DNA of 64,000 bases from an uncultured bacterium. GTDB taxonomy: Bacteria > Myxococcota_A > Bradymonadia > UBA7976 > VGTA01. The DNA lies in NCBI GenBank assembly GCA_943788935.1, contig CALSSE010000010.1, positions 62,001-126,000 of the forward strand, read 5' to 3'. The translations under genes and the position numbers were made by a program. The notes beneath the pieces were generated by a model, which was given only the letters and a program-made list of their open reading frames with translations, ran no database searches and was not told the DNA's origin. This document shows positions 1 through 8,512 of this stretch, one piece after another (the stretch's first letter is position 1; each line of letters starts with the position of its first letter).

Positions 1-1
1 G

Positions 2-502
2 GCAGCTTTTCCCCCCGGTAAAGGCGGCGGAGAGGGCGTTGAATACGGGTACAAAGGCAAGGGAGTTACGATCCACTCAGTTGTAGATGCTCAGGGTATG
101 CCGTTAGCGGTCTCAGTGACGGCTGCCAATGAGAGCGAACGTGATCAAACGATCAAGATGTTGGATGGTATTGAGATCCAAACAGGTCGCCGTGGACGTC
201 CAAAGACTCGTCCAAAACAACTCGCAGCAGACAAGGGATATGACAGTAAGCAGCTCCGTCGGAAGCTCAGGTCGAGAGGTGTTCGTCCCGAGATACCTCA
301 TCGCGTCTGGCCTAACCGTCGTAAAACGCGTGGTCGTAAACTCAAGCGATCAGTCGCTCGCTTCGTTGTTGAGCGTACATTTGCTTGGTACCAGCGTAAA
401 TTTAGACGTTTAAGTGTACGTTGGGAGCGAAAGCCAAACTACTTTGAAGCCTTCCTATCTCTAGCGTTTCTCTATATTTGGCTAGAGAAGGTTGTAGGTT
501 GA
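2..502 (+). CDS. IS5-family transposase, 5'-truncated by the window edge
   Basis: DDE transposase that would cut and move its own insertion sequence. The frame is open from base 2 to the stop at 502, so the N-terminus lies outside the window. Visible are the first catalytic Asp in HSVVDAQG, the second in AADKGYDS and the C-terminal Glu in VERTFAWYQRKFRRL, in the order and style of the IS5 family (IS427/IS1031-like). The tail is very basic (RRKTRGRKLKR), as usual for DNA binding. An internal ATG at 98 is not the real start because homology continues upstream of it. The piece that is visible is undamaged. The right inverted repeat was not identified with certainty; the sequence just downstream (517-572) recurs inverted at 5953-6008 and may be the element's right end. 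Confidence 0.85.
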   Translation, partial: AAFPPGKGGGEGVEYGYKGKGVTIHSVVDAQGMPLAVSVTAANESERDQTIKMLDGIEIQTGRRGRPKTRPKQLAADKGYDSKQLRRKLRSRGVRPEIPHRVWPNRRKTRGRKLKRSVARFVVERTFAWYQRKFRRLSVRWERKPNYFEAFLSLAFLYIWLEKVVG

Positions 503-516
503 GTTTTGAGATAGGT

Positions 517-572
517 TCACATAGGAGCTTGCAAGTTGACGTGATGTATGCCTTCGCTCTTTTGGACTTAGG
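517..572 (+). repeat. inverted repeat arm 1 (partner 5953-6008)
   Basis: About 55 bp starting CACATAGGAGCTT and running through GTGATGTATGCCTTCGCTC is found again, in reverse complement and with a few mismatches, at 5953-6008. The arm starts 15 bp after the IS5 transposase stop, so it may be the right end of that element, with a second isolated end at the partner site. The two arms enclose the 840-4607 gene and the IS3 copy. Confidence 0.75.
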
Positions 573-672
573 AGAGAAGAGATGTGTCTGAATTGATCAG
601 TATATGAGTTCTAAGCGGCTATTTTATTTGGCTTTGATAGCTATTGTTTGACTTAAGTTAGCTTAGTATTTC

Positions 673-695
673 TTAGATTAATTAAATTAATCTAA
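673..695. promoter_or_regulatory. 23-bp AT-rich palindrome upstream of the 840 gene
   Basis: TTAGATTAATT-A-AATTAATCTAA is a perfect inverted repeat around one central base, about 145 bp before the lipoprotein start. A TTGACT hexamer lies at 648-653. It could be a repressor operator or just AT-rich sequence; no matching -10 box is convincing. Confidence 0.3.
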
Positions 696-839
696 ATTAA
701 ACCTTGTTAACTTTTCAAAGCCTCGTTAGCCCTCGAAAACTGCCATTAATCGCGTCTTGTGAGAACACCTTCAAGTACGTATGGTTGGGGAGCAGTAATT
801 AATTTCAATCACTTACGACTAAGACAGAGGAAGTTACTC

Positions 840-3800
840 ATGCGCTCTAAATATTTGCCGTTCACGCTCATTTGCCTCATTTTCACAGTGCTTTCGGCGT
901 GTACGGGTCAGCAAGGTCCTACGGGCATAGACGGTGCGCAAGGCGAGACAGGCGCTCAAGGCACAGAAGGCAGTACAGGTACGGTCGGTCCGGTTGGCCC
1001 GGCGGGAGAAAATGGCGCTGACGCCGAGCCTTGCCGTTCGGTCCAAAACGAAGATGACTCTTACACCGTCAGCTGTCCGGATTCCGAGCCCGTCACGATC
1101 CAATCAGGCGAACAAGGTCCTCAAGGCGAAGATGGCGCGCAAGGTCCGCAAGGCGAAGATGGCGCGCAAGGTCCGCAAGGTACAACGGGTCATGCCCTAC
1201 TTGTTCGGTCCACGCCGGTAGAGCCAAGTGCCGAAGCGGACAACGGCGTTGACGGCTGCACTGAGGGTGGTCGATTTGTTGAAACCGGTGCAGATGATGG
1301 CTTAACCGATGACGGCGTAGCAGCGGGCGTCGCGAGCGATGGTGTCTTAGACAATGGCGAAGTAGACGCCAGTTTCTATGCCTGTTTACCACGAGACGGC
1401 GGCACTTTCTCTATCACCGGTGAACTCGCCCCTGGGGCATCCTTAACCCTTGAGCACAACTTAGCCAACCCAGCACTCACGGCTTACTACCTCTCCGAAG
1501 GTCTGCCCAAACCACTTGAGCAATATGCACTCAATCATTCTAATCAGATTGGAGAGACCAAAGACATTTCTGACGGTTGGACACTCAATGATGATGAAGA
1601 CTTTTTTAGAGCATGGCGAAGACCCGATGGTCACTTTGGGCTTTTTTACCAGATTAACGAGACGGATGAAAATACCAGTTGGATCCGCTTAAAGATCATC
1701 TCAACTGAAGGCGAAGACATTCAACCCGCAACGGTATTCGAAGGCGTAACAGACGAACTTAACAGTGAACTCAATTGGAATGAACACATTACAGCTACCG
1801 GTTTCGGTGATAATCTAACTGTGGTCGTCCATACCGTTGAATCGGAAGATGGAACACTCAATCTGTATGCTACACTTCTTGACGCACAGCTCGCATTTTC
1901 TAGTCGTATTCTCATCACCGATAAGCTCATTGCGACCGATGATGAAAATCAGTTCGATGTCGCGGGACTAAGCGATGGCTTCGTAGTTGGGTACACACAG
2001 AGTACTTCATGTCCCTTAGGACCAGATGTGTTTAGCCAGCAGATACAGAGATTCAATGCCAATGGAGATGCGCAAGGTACCCCGATTATCCTTACCGAGA
2101 ACTTGTCCACTGACACGGTGACAGACCAATGGGAAATGCCAAATTCAAAACGGATATTTTTGACGGCAAACCCAGATGATTCACTCGTCGCGATCTACGA
2201 GCGAGACAGCATCAACACGCCCCAAGAAACGCTAGCAACCTTCATTGATGTAAATGGTGAAGCAAATTCTCCGGTCCGTTTATCCGGATCCTATGTATAC
2301 GACCGCCCCTGTGTCGCCACAGCACCCAACGGTAGCATGCTCATTCAATTCGAAATCGGAGGTCCGGATGCTGCGGCGTATGCTCTCATGGATGCCCAGG
2401 GTAATCTAATCAAGAGCCCACGTCGATTCACAGAGCATGAACCGGCGGAGATGACCTGTGTTGCATTTCCAGACAATTCCTTTGGCATGTACATGCATGA
2501 AGACGAAAGTCTTACGTTGATGAGCTACTTCGTATCAACGAATGGCACTATCGACCCAATCGCCGTTAGCACACCAAATACACAGTACCCGGTAGGTTAC
2601 GAAACACCCTATGCCTTCGTACTCAATCAGCATGAAGTACTTTATCTGTACCCAACATACACATCGCACTTCAATGGACACTTAGGTGCAATGATGCGAC
2701 TTACTCGTGGCTATATTGGACTGAGTGCGCTCGATTCACGCCAGATTCAAGCGACAAATCACGGTACTCAAACAGTTACAGTTAGCTTAACGGCCATCGG
2801 CACAACCGAGCTACCTGAACCTAATGGGGACATGAACAATGATGAGGCGCCTGAAGACACAGATGAAGACACAGATGATCAATCAGACGCCAATAATGAT
2901 CCACCTCAAAATAACGATGATGACTCTGAATCCGATAATTCAGTCCCCGCGGCCCACCGCTTATGCGCTGACGACTCCGTCTTTGGAGATGGTCAGGTCG
3001 AATCATTCGAAGCCTGCGACGATGGCAATCGAATCGAATTTGATGGCTGCTCAAATGTGGGAGGAATCGAAGAGGGATGGACGTGCAACAGCACCGAGCC
3101 GTCGGTCTGTACAGTGCTTGAGGGCTATCTGCTACACCTAACCGGTACAGACCTACAAGCTACCGTGGACAATGCCATCGCCATCAATCAGCAAAATAGC
3201 GGTGCAGTACATACCATTATCGTGCAAGCGGGCACTTACGTGAGCCAAGCTGAGCAAATCCTAGATTTGAAGGCAGCACATTTCACATTCTTGGGTCAAG
3301 TGGATGCAGATGGGGCATCGCTGTCGATACTTGATGGTCAAGGGACTCGACCGCTCGTGGTTGCGCGCATGAATCAAGCCGATGGCGTTACACTGTTTAA
3401 AAACCTCACGTTTATTAATGGCAACTCCGTCGATGAAGGCGGGGCGATTGATTGGACCGGTATTGATGGTCACAAAGAACTTCAGATTGACGGCTGTCGC
3501 TTTGTTGGCAACTCCGCAGCTCAAAGTGGCGGTGCCGTTAATTCCAAAGGTTTGACAGTAATTCAAAACAGTCATTTTGAGGAGAATATCTCACGGCAGA
3601 GCTACGGCGGTGCGTTTTGCTCAGATGAAACCCGATTCGGCACCTCGATTACGGGCTCTACATTTGTTCGAAACGGTGCGGGTAATAGCGGTGGGGCAGT
3701 GGCGATCAGGTGGGATGATGAAGACGAAAACACACCGGCAATGCCCATAACTAATTGTCTCTTTCAAAATAATGGTACGTCTTCAACTCCACTTGCACCG

Positions 3801-4607
3801 GTCACGTTTAACGGCGGTGCGATCTACTTCTACATTGCAAGTGGCGCTCTGACTGACTGTCGATTCGAAAATAATCAGGCACAAGGCAATGGTGGTGCTC
3901 TCTTTGGAGAAGAGTATTCATATACAAGTGACCTTCGTGGCATCTACACCGGTAATTCGGCGGGGCTTGATGGTGGTGCAGTCTATGCAAATTACGACAC
4001 TCACTTTCAGTTAACCGACACTCAAATTACCGACAATCAGGCAGGCGGTATTGCCGCAGGGATTTTTGCAGACGATGCGTTTACTGGAAACAACATTACC
4101 GTTTCCAACAATCATGCAAGCGAAGTTACCTCAGACGAAAACTGGTGGGGATCCACAGCTGGCATCGTCTTCAATAGCAACAGTGAGAGCGCCATCAAAA
4201 GACTCGACGACTCGGTCATATGTGGCAATGACGTCAATGGCTCTGCAACCGCGATCAATCAACTTAGGTATCTTCTCAACCGAAACTTACTCAGTGATAA
4301 TGGGACCAATGTAGTCAGTGCGACTTGCGAATCTATTCCGGAACCAAGCAACGATCCAAACAATCCATGTGGCGGTTGCGTGGTCAGTGATGCCTCCAAT
4401 ATCGGGATGGCATGGAGCGCTCAAAGTGGCGAGACCTGCTATACACTCGCTACTGCCCAAGCTGCAATTGCGGATAATGAATGGTGCTGCGGCGACTTTA
4501 TTAATCAAGCCATGATCGATGATCCGAATAGCTGCTTTGTCGCGCCAGGTTCTGGAGGTTTTAGGTGCTATGCCGACACCTTAAATACACCGTGCGTGAT
4601 TCAATGA
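840..4607 (+). CDS. large surface lipoprotein: collagen-like, Cys-rich and beta-helix domains
   Basis: Predicted exported lipoprotein of 1255 residues, probably displayed on the cell surface. The ATG at 840 is preferred over the upstream in-frame ATG at 759: it has GAGG upstream and begins a lipoprotein signal peptide ending LSAC (Cys21). Next come collagen-like Gly-X-Y runs (about 23-60 and 83-112), interrupted by a Cys-containing stretch, then a region like the DUF7151 tails of Myxococcota proteins (ALLVRSTP...DNGEVDASFYAC, about 113-180). A long middle without recognisable domain follows, then an Asp/Asn/Glu-rich linker (about 657-702), one Cys-rich repeat of the DUF4215 type (VFGDGQVESFEACDDGN) and a parallel beta-helix with GGA-type turns (about 765-1150). 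The C-terminus is Cys-rich (CGGC, WCCGD). No catalytic motif was recognised; adhesion or matrix binding is an inference. Confidence 0.8.
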   Translation: MRSKYLPFTLICLIFTVLSACTGQQGPTGIDGAQGETGAQGTEGSTGTVGPVGPAGENGADAEPCRSVQNEDDSYTVSCPDSEPVTIQSGEQGPQGEDGAQGPQGEDGAQGPQGTTGHALLVRSTPVEPSAEADNGVDGCTEGGRFVETGADDGLTDDGVAAGVASDGVLDNGEVDASFYACLPRDGGTFSITGELAPGASLTLEHNLANPALTAYYLSEGLPKPLEQYALNHSNQIGETKDISDGWTLNDDEDFFRAWRRPDGHFGLFYQINETDENTSWIRLKIISTEGEDIQPATVFEGVTDELNSELNWNEHITATGFGDNLTVVVHTVESEDGTLNLYATLLDAQLAFSSRILITDKLIATDDENQFDVAGLSDGFVVGYTQSTSCPLGPDVFSQQIQRFNANGDAQGTPIILTENLSTDTVTDQWEMPNSKRIFLTANPDDSLVAIYERDSINTPQETLATFIDVNGEANSPVRLSGSYVYDRPCVATAPNGSMLIQFEIGGPDAAAYALMDAQGNLIKSPRRFTEHEPAEMTCVAFPDNSFGMYMHEDESLTLMSYFVSTNGTIDPIAVSTPNTQYPVGYETPYAFVLNQHEVLYLYPTYTSHFNGHLGAMMRLTRGYIGLSALDSRQIQATNHGTQTVTVSLTAIGTTELPEPNGDMNNDEAPEDTDEDTDDQSDANNDPPQNNDDDSESDNSVPAAHRLCADDSVFGDGQVESFEACDDGNRIEFDGCSNVGGIEEGWTCNSTEPSVCTVLEGYLLHLTGTDLQATVDNAIAINQQNSGAVHTIIVQAGTYVSQAEQILDLKAAHFTFLGQVDADGASLSILDGQGTRPLVVARMNQADGVTLFKNLTFINGNSVDEGGAIDWTGIDGHKELQIDGCRFVGNSAAQSGGAVNSKGLTVIQNSHFEENISRQSYGGAFCSDETRFGTSITGSTFVRNGAGNSGGAVAIRWDDEDENTPAMPITNCLFQNNGTSSTPLAPVTFNGGAIYFYIASGALTDCRFENNQAQGNGGALFGEEYSYTSDLRGIYTGNSAGLDGGAVYANYDTHFQLTDTQITDNQAGGIAAGIFADDAFTGNNITVSNNHASEVTSDENWWGSTAGIVFNSNSESAIKRLDDSVICGNDVNGSATAINQLRYLLNRNLLSDNGTNVVSATCESIPEPSNDPNNPCGGCVVSDASNIGMAWSAQSGETCYTLATAQAAIADNEWCCGDFINQAMIDDPNSCFVAPGSGGFRCYADTLNTPCVIQ

Positions 4608-4761
4608 GTCCAGCAATGAATCCACAGTGTTGTCGGCTGACATCTGAAAAGGTGACTTCAAACTATGAGAAGATGCAATCCAAACATGGTATGGAGACTC
4701 AAATGACTGAAGTTGACCCGTTTTAGGTGACACGCCTCCCAAATAAGGAGACACTGTTACC

Positions 4762-5058
4762 ATGAGAAGAAAACGATACACCGAAGCCTTTAAAAAGCAG
4801 CTGATCGCGCTTGTCGCTCAAGGGCGAACACCTGAGCAGCTCTCACGTGAGTACGAGCCTACAGCACAGACAATTCGCAACTGGGTCAAAGAGGCTCAGA
4901 AGTTTCAACCAGCCTCAGAACTGGAGAAAGATCGACGTATTCAGGAGCTTGAAGCAGAGAATGCTCGTCTCAGAGAAGAGCGAGAAATTCTGGGAAAAGC
5001 AGCAGCCTGGTTCGCCATGGAGACCACATCGAACCGCAAGAAGGGTTCAAATTCGTGA
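4762..5058 (+). CDS. IS3-family transposase OrfA
   Basis: 98-residue DNA-binding subunit of an IS3-type transposase. The N-terminal helix-turn-helix (RRKRYTEAFKKQLIALVAQG, LSREYEPTAQTIRNWVKEA) recognises the element ends. The leucine-zipper-like coiled coil at about 55-80 (KDRRIQELEAENARLREE) mediates dimerisation and pairing with OrfB. AAGGAG lies upstream of the ATG. The stop overlaps the GTG start of orfB by a few bases, the usual arrangement for making an OrfAB fusion by -1 frameshifting. Confidence 0.88.
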   Translation: MRRKRYTEAFKKQLIALVAQGRTPEQLSREYEPTAQTIRNWVKEAQKFQPASELEKDRRIQELEAENARLREEREILGKAAAWFAMETTSNRKKGSNS

Positions 5059-5903
5059 ACGCGAATCGGGCTGACCATACAGTGAAGATGATGTGCAAAG
5101 TGCTGAAACTCTCTCGAACAGGCTATTACAAGTGGCTGAAGCGAGGAGAGAGTGAGCGTGAGCGCAGAGACCGCGAGTTAATTGATCAAATCCTTCTGAT
5201 TCATCGAGATACGAGAGGGATCTATGGTGCACCCCGTATCCACACAGAGCTGAGAACGAACGGTATTAAGGTTGGTAAGAAGCGTGTCGCGAGGTTGATG
5301 AGGGAAGTGGGGATCTGTGGGGTGACACGCCGAAAAAAGTGACGGACGACGATCCGAGATCCAAAGGCGAGACCTGCTCCGGACTTGGTTGAGCGAGAGT
5401 TTCGGGCAGCTGAGGCCGGTCAACTTTGGGTCGCCGATATCACAGAGATACCAACTCGATCCTCTAAGCTCTATTTGGCTGCTATAATCGATGTTTGGAG
5501 CAGGAAAGTTGTGGGGTGGTCCATGTCACCAAGGATGCCCGCAGAGCTCGTAGTTGAAGCCCTAGAGATGGCTATGGAGCGGCGTGGATATCCACGCGGA
5601 GTGATCCATCACTCCGATCAAGGTAGTCAATATACGAGTCAACTGTTTAAGGAGCGATGTGATAGGCTCCAAGTGCAGATCTCGATGGGTTCAGTGGTAG
5701 ACTGCTATGACAATGCGATGGCGGAGAGCTTCTTCGCTACTATTGAGTGTGAGCTGCTCGATATTGTTCAACCATTTAAATGTCATGTAGAGGCTGAAAC
5801 TGCCGTCTTTGAGTATATTGAAGGCTTCTACAATACTCGTCGAAGACACAGCCGGCTTAATCATCTCTCGCCTGTACAATTCGAAATGACTATGGCAGGC
5901 TAA
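5055..5903 (+). pseudogene. IS3-family transposase OrfB, interrupted by an in-frame TGA
   Basis: Catalytic (DDE, rve-type) subunit of the IS3 transposase. Reading one frame from the GTG at 5055 to 5903 gives a complete OrfB: HTH_21-like region (YYKWLKRGE, HRDTRGIYGAPRIHTEL), then the integrase core with the first Asp in WVADITEIP, the second in IHHSDQGSQYTS and Glu in NAMAESFFATIECE, and the tail TRRRHSRLNHLSPVQFE. A single TGA at 5340-5342 splits it between the N-terminal part and the core; related proteins have a sense codon there. TGA serves as an ordinary stop elsewhere in the window, so recoding is unlikely. The core part could be re-initiated at 5385, but full activity is doubtful. Confidence 0.85.
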
Positions 5904-5952
5904 CTATAAACCTCGTGTCACCCAAAACGAGTCAGCTTCACACCTCTCCTAG

Positions 5953-6008
5953 ACTAAGCCCAAAAGAGCGAAGGCATACATCACATCAACATGTAAGCTC
6001 CTATGTGG
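5953..6008 (-). repeat. inverted repeat arm 2 (partner 517-572)
   Basis: Reverse complement of the 517-572 arm with few mismatches, including GTGATGTATGCCTTCGCTC. It lies 12 bp outside the right end of the IS3 copy. The match ends sharply at the CACATAGGAG end, as expected of a repeat or IS end and not of a random similarity. Confidence 0.75.
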
Positions 6009-6071
6009 TTAAACAGCAGACTCTAGTGGCGATAGGGCTCCGACAAACGCGAGTTGACCTCATACAGCAGA

Positions 6072-6482
6072 TTAGAACGAACAGCCACCGAAGAGCGGAA
6101 CGCCACCCTCTGGGAAGCGAACGCAGATGTTTTCAATCCCATTCGCGATTGCCTCTCTCAAGGTCGCCGAGGCTTCCTGAAACTGCGCCTTAAATGCGTA
6201 ATACGCTTCCTTGAACGCCTTCAGCCGCTCAATACACTTTGTCCGGCAAAGAGGACGTGAGCTGCGCTTGGTGAATCGGGCTTTGTAGGTCTCTTGAGCC
6301 ATCACCTTGGCCATCCCCATGGCCGGCTTCTCTCTGTTAGCTAACACCTCTTCAATCGCTGTGTCACAAAGTCTCTGACATCGCGCTCGGTGCTCCTCTT
6401 CGCTGTCATCGCACCACATTGGTGGTATGATATGGAAATAAATGTATTTGACTCTCATGGGAGACTCACTTGTCATCAACAT
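6072..6482 (-). pseudogene. C-terminal fragment of a REP-associated/IS200-like transposase
   Basis: The 136-residue frame resembles the C-terminal domain of the Y1 (REP-associated) transposases common in Myxococcota: AIEEVLANREKPAMGMAKVMAQ, RSSRPLCRTKCIERLKAFKEAYYAFKAQFQEAS, and the closing FPEGGVPLFG. The N-terminal HUH/Tyr catalytic domain is missing; the sequence beyond 6482 belongs to the next gene. It is therefore a truncated remnant without nuclease activity. The family assignment rests on the overall pattern only. Confidence 0.45.
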
Positions 6483-6519
6483 AAACCTCTTTATTCAGAG
6501 GTTTTGTTTTGGAGGATAA

Positions 6520-6843
6520 ATGAAAAACTTAAGTTTTGTTGTGCTCATTATGATTTTTCTAGGGATTAGTAATCCAGAGAGAGAAGCGCATATCAACACT
6601 CTAAAAAATGAACTATTTAAAGATCAAACCCATAGCGAAGATATGGTGGAGGCGATCGGACAAGGTTTTGCTAGAGTTTTAGGCGGTAATTTATTGGGGT
6701 TATTGTTAGAGGGAGCAGAATATCGTGATTATCTATGTTTTTCCCTGCTGGTGATTGAGCGTAAGGGTGATGACAGTCTGCTCACTATGGGGGTACTCGG
6801 TCAAGTTATCGTGCTCTTTGATAAAGATAAAACGTCAAAGTAA
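6520..6843 (+). CDS. small secreted protein, possibly DUF4359-like
   Basis: 107 residues with a good ribosome site (GGAGG, 6 bp before the ATG). It starts with a hydrophobic signal segment (LSFVVLIMIFLGIS) followed by NPEREAH, which resembles the start of DUF4359 proteins (small exported proteins of unknown role). The middle has an amphipathic Gly/Leu-rich stretch (GFARVLGGNLLGLLLEGAEYRDYLCFSLLVIE) and ends in VIVLFDKDK. Export is supported by the signal-like start; the function is unknown. It stands alone between transposon remains. Confidence 0.6.
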   Translation: MKNLSFVVLIMIFLGISNPEREAHINTLKNELFKDQTHSEDMVEAIGQGFARVLGGNLLGLLLEGAEYRDYLCFSLLVIERKGDDSLLTMGVLGQVIVLFDKDKTSK

Positions 6844-6878
6844 AGAATGTGAATGTAAGATTTTTTGATGACCATAGT

Positions 6879-6944
6879 GAGATCAGTGAGTGCAGGGGCA
6901 GAGATCAGTGAGTGCAGAGGCAGAGATCAGTGAGTGCAGGGGCA
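6879..6944. repeat. 3 x 22-bp tandem repeat
   Basis: Three head-to-tail copies of a 22-bp unit beginning GAGATCAGTGAGTGCAG; one copy differs at one base. It lies just after the 6520 gene in non-coding sequence. There are no spacers, so it is not a CRISPR. Confidence 0.9.
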
Positions 6945-6996
6945 GAGAAGTTATTTTTACCTAATAGAGTCGGCGTCTTATCTTTTACACTCTGAG

Positions 6997-7063
6997 GGCG
7001 TTGATGCATAAGTATAACGAATGATATAGGTCGAGAGGTAAACACGTGACTCAGCTACATCAA
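6997..7063 (+). mobile_element. solo left end of an IS903-like element
   Basis: Begins GGCGTTGATGCATAAG, the end shared by the IS5/IS903-like relics in this window. It continues through the leader to a GTG start at 7046 followed by codons for TQLHQ, the same N-terminus as at 14442, 17506 and 24369. It stops abruptly where a second relic begins at 7064. Confidence 0.7.
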
Positions 7064-7660
7064 GGCCTTGCTGCATAAGTTATAGCTATTTATTTACGGT
7101 TGGTTAAGCAAGGTTACCCGTTGACTTATACTTCATGTAACCAGCTCTCATCGAGGTCGACCTAACCAGCGAAAGTGATGGTGTTGTCGCACAAAAAGTA
7201 GAATCAAATACTTACACACCTCCCCTCCCTCCCCTCCCTCTTCTCCTTCATTGAACCGGTTCTGATTTTGGTCTTCCCGTCATTGTAAACAGATTCAAAA
7301 TATTGCACGCGAGTATGGATTCAATCTGTCGGGAGTCTTCATCTCTTGCTTTCAGTTCATCTCCAATGATTTGTTTGTATCTGTAAAATGAGTTTTCAAC
7401 GCGACTCTGTCGGTAATAATAGGAAGCTCGCCGCTAGTTATAAATTCTATTGGATTCAATATCTTTAATATGTTGATTCCTCTGTCTTAAGGTAGGGTCT
7501 TCATTTACAGAGATAATGGCGTTCGATCTCGGAGGAATAACTATATCTTCTCCATTTATACGACTATGTACTGATTTATATACACCGATTTCATCATAAC
7601 CACCATCAGCCGTAAATGAATTGATCCGAGATATCACCTTTATTAAATATTGTGAGATCT
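7064..7660 (-). mobile_element. IS903-like relic, transposase C-terminal half
   Basis: Begins GGCCTTGCTGCATAAG (the transposase 3' side). On the minus strand, with a frameshift near 7430, it encodes INSFTADGGYDEIGVYKSV, then IVIPPRSNA, then YYYRQSRVENSFYRYKQIIGDEL and ILACNILN, ending at a stop at 7248. These are the second Asp and the YREK/Glu part of an IS5-family IS903-group transposase. The N-terminal half is absent, so it is inactive. Confidence 0.75.
7219..7239 (-). other. G-quadruplex-prone G tract
   Basis: The minus strand reads GGGAGGGGAGGGAGGGGAGG: four runs of three or more G separated by single A loops, a classic tight quadruplex pattern. It lies 9 bp beyond the transposase stop, so it would be in that transcript. 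Function is unproven. Confidence 0.6.
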
Positions 7661-7965
7661 CCTCTTAATCTTAAAGATCGATCATACTCACTCCAATTGC
7701 GAACTTTGTACTTCTTCCTTTACTTTGGATGGCGTTTTCTCTTGTGTACTTCAGCCATCAGCCTCTCCATGAAATCTATTGAGACAATAACACTTGAGAT
7801 CTAAAATGAGTGGAGTGAAAATATTTGTGCACCAATCCCGTTTATCAGTCTATTTCTTATGAAAGATTCTGCATAAACTGATCAATTTAACCGTGCCGTG
7901 AATGCTCTATCAAGCGCCGACTTGAAGAATGCTATACTTTGGAGTTAACCTCTCTTAAGGCCCTC

Positions 7966-8277
7966 TCAGCGATGAGCACCCGCGCAGGGTGGAGCTTTGA
8001 GGGTCACGTCGCCATCAGCGGCGTTGTATTCACTAGGTGTCAGGCATTTCATCTGCAAAGCGTGAACGGGTCCTGCGAGCTCATCAGCGAGACAGGCATA
8101 TACCAAGCGTTGTCTTTGTAACGATCGCTGTCCTTCAAACGCTTCTGCGATGATAATGAGACGAAAGTGACTGTCAGTCGCTGGACCCGCATGTCTCTTA
8201 GAGTCATTATCAACCCGCAGTCGTGAAGGCGTAAAAGTCTCGATAATTTTGTTTTTAATTTTGTCTTGAGTAGTCAT
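7966..8277 (-). CDS. bolA: BolA/IbaG-family protein
   Basis: 103-residue member of the BolA family. These small cytosolic proteins bind monothiol glutaredoxins through a shared [2Fe-2S] cluster and influence iron handling, cell shape and stress response. The N-terminal helix is MTTQDKIKNKIIETF. The family signature follows: HAGPATDSHFRLIIIAEAFEG, then QRQRLVYACLADELAGPVHALQMKCLTP. Length is normal. The start has GAGG about 8 bp upstream. It is a solitary gene between an IS relic and a lipoprotein and appears intact. Confidence 0.92.
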   Translation of the reverse strand: MTTQDKIKNKIIETFTPSRLRVDNDSKRHAGPATDSHFRLIIIAEAFEGQRSLQRQRLVYACLADELAGPVHALQMKCLTPSEYNAADGDVTLKAPPCAGAHR

Positions 8278-8512
8278 AGGTACCTCGCTCTCAAGTCGAT
8301 GATATCAAACTTTGAGTGTATAGATTCGGCGTGATCATACCTCAGTTGTCCCTCTTCATAAACCTCTTCTGACCCCTCTCCTGAAGCATTGATGTAAATA
8401 TCTTAAAGCTATCCTAAAATAAGATGTAGTTATTTGTGCAATTGCATATGTGTCTTTGGGGTGATTTGATTTGGGGCTCCAAAACATGAGACTAAAAATT
8501 CTGCACTTAACA

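Larger units (their letters stand above)
4708..5940 (+). mobile_element. IS3-family insertion sequence
   Basis: 1233-bp element with imperfect 27-bp terminal inverted repeats: left TGAAGTTGACCCGTTTTAGG (4708 on), right end at 5940 reading TGAAGCTGACTCGTTTTGGG on the other strand; both continue into GTGACACG-type sequence. It carries overlapping orfA and orfB. No convincing 3-bp target duplication is seen (GAC left, CAC right). OrfB has a nonsense codon, so this copy is probably immobile unless helped in trans. Confidence 0.85.

Noticed and set aside
648-676. Sigma-70 promoter from TTGACT at 648
   Set aside because: No acceptable -10 hexamer at 16-18 bp spacing; kept only as a note on the nearby palindrome.
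5340-5342. TGA as selenocysteine or recoded codon in IS3 orfB
   Set aside because: No SECIS-like hairpin was noticed, relatives do not use Sec there, and TGA ends ordinary genes throughout the window.
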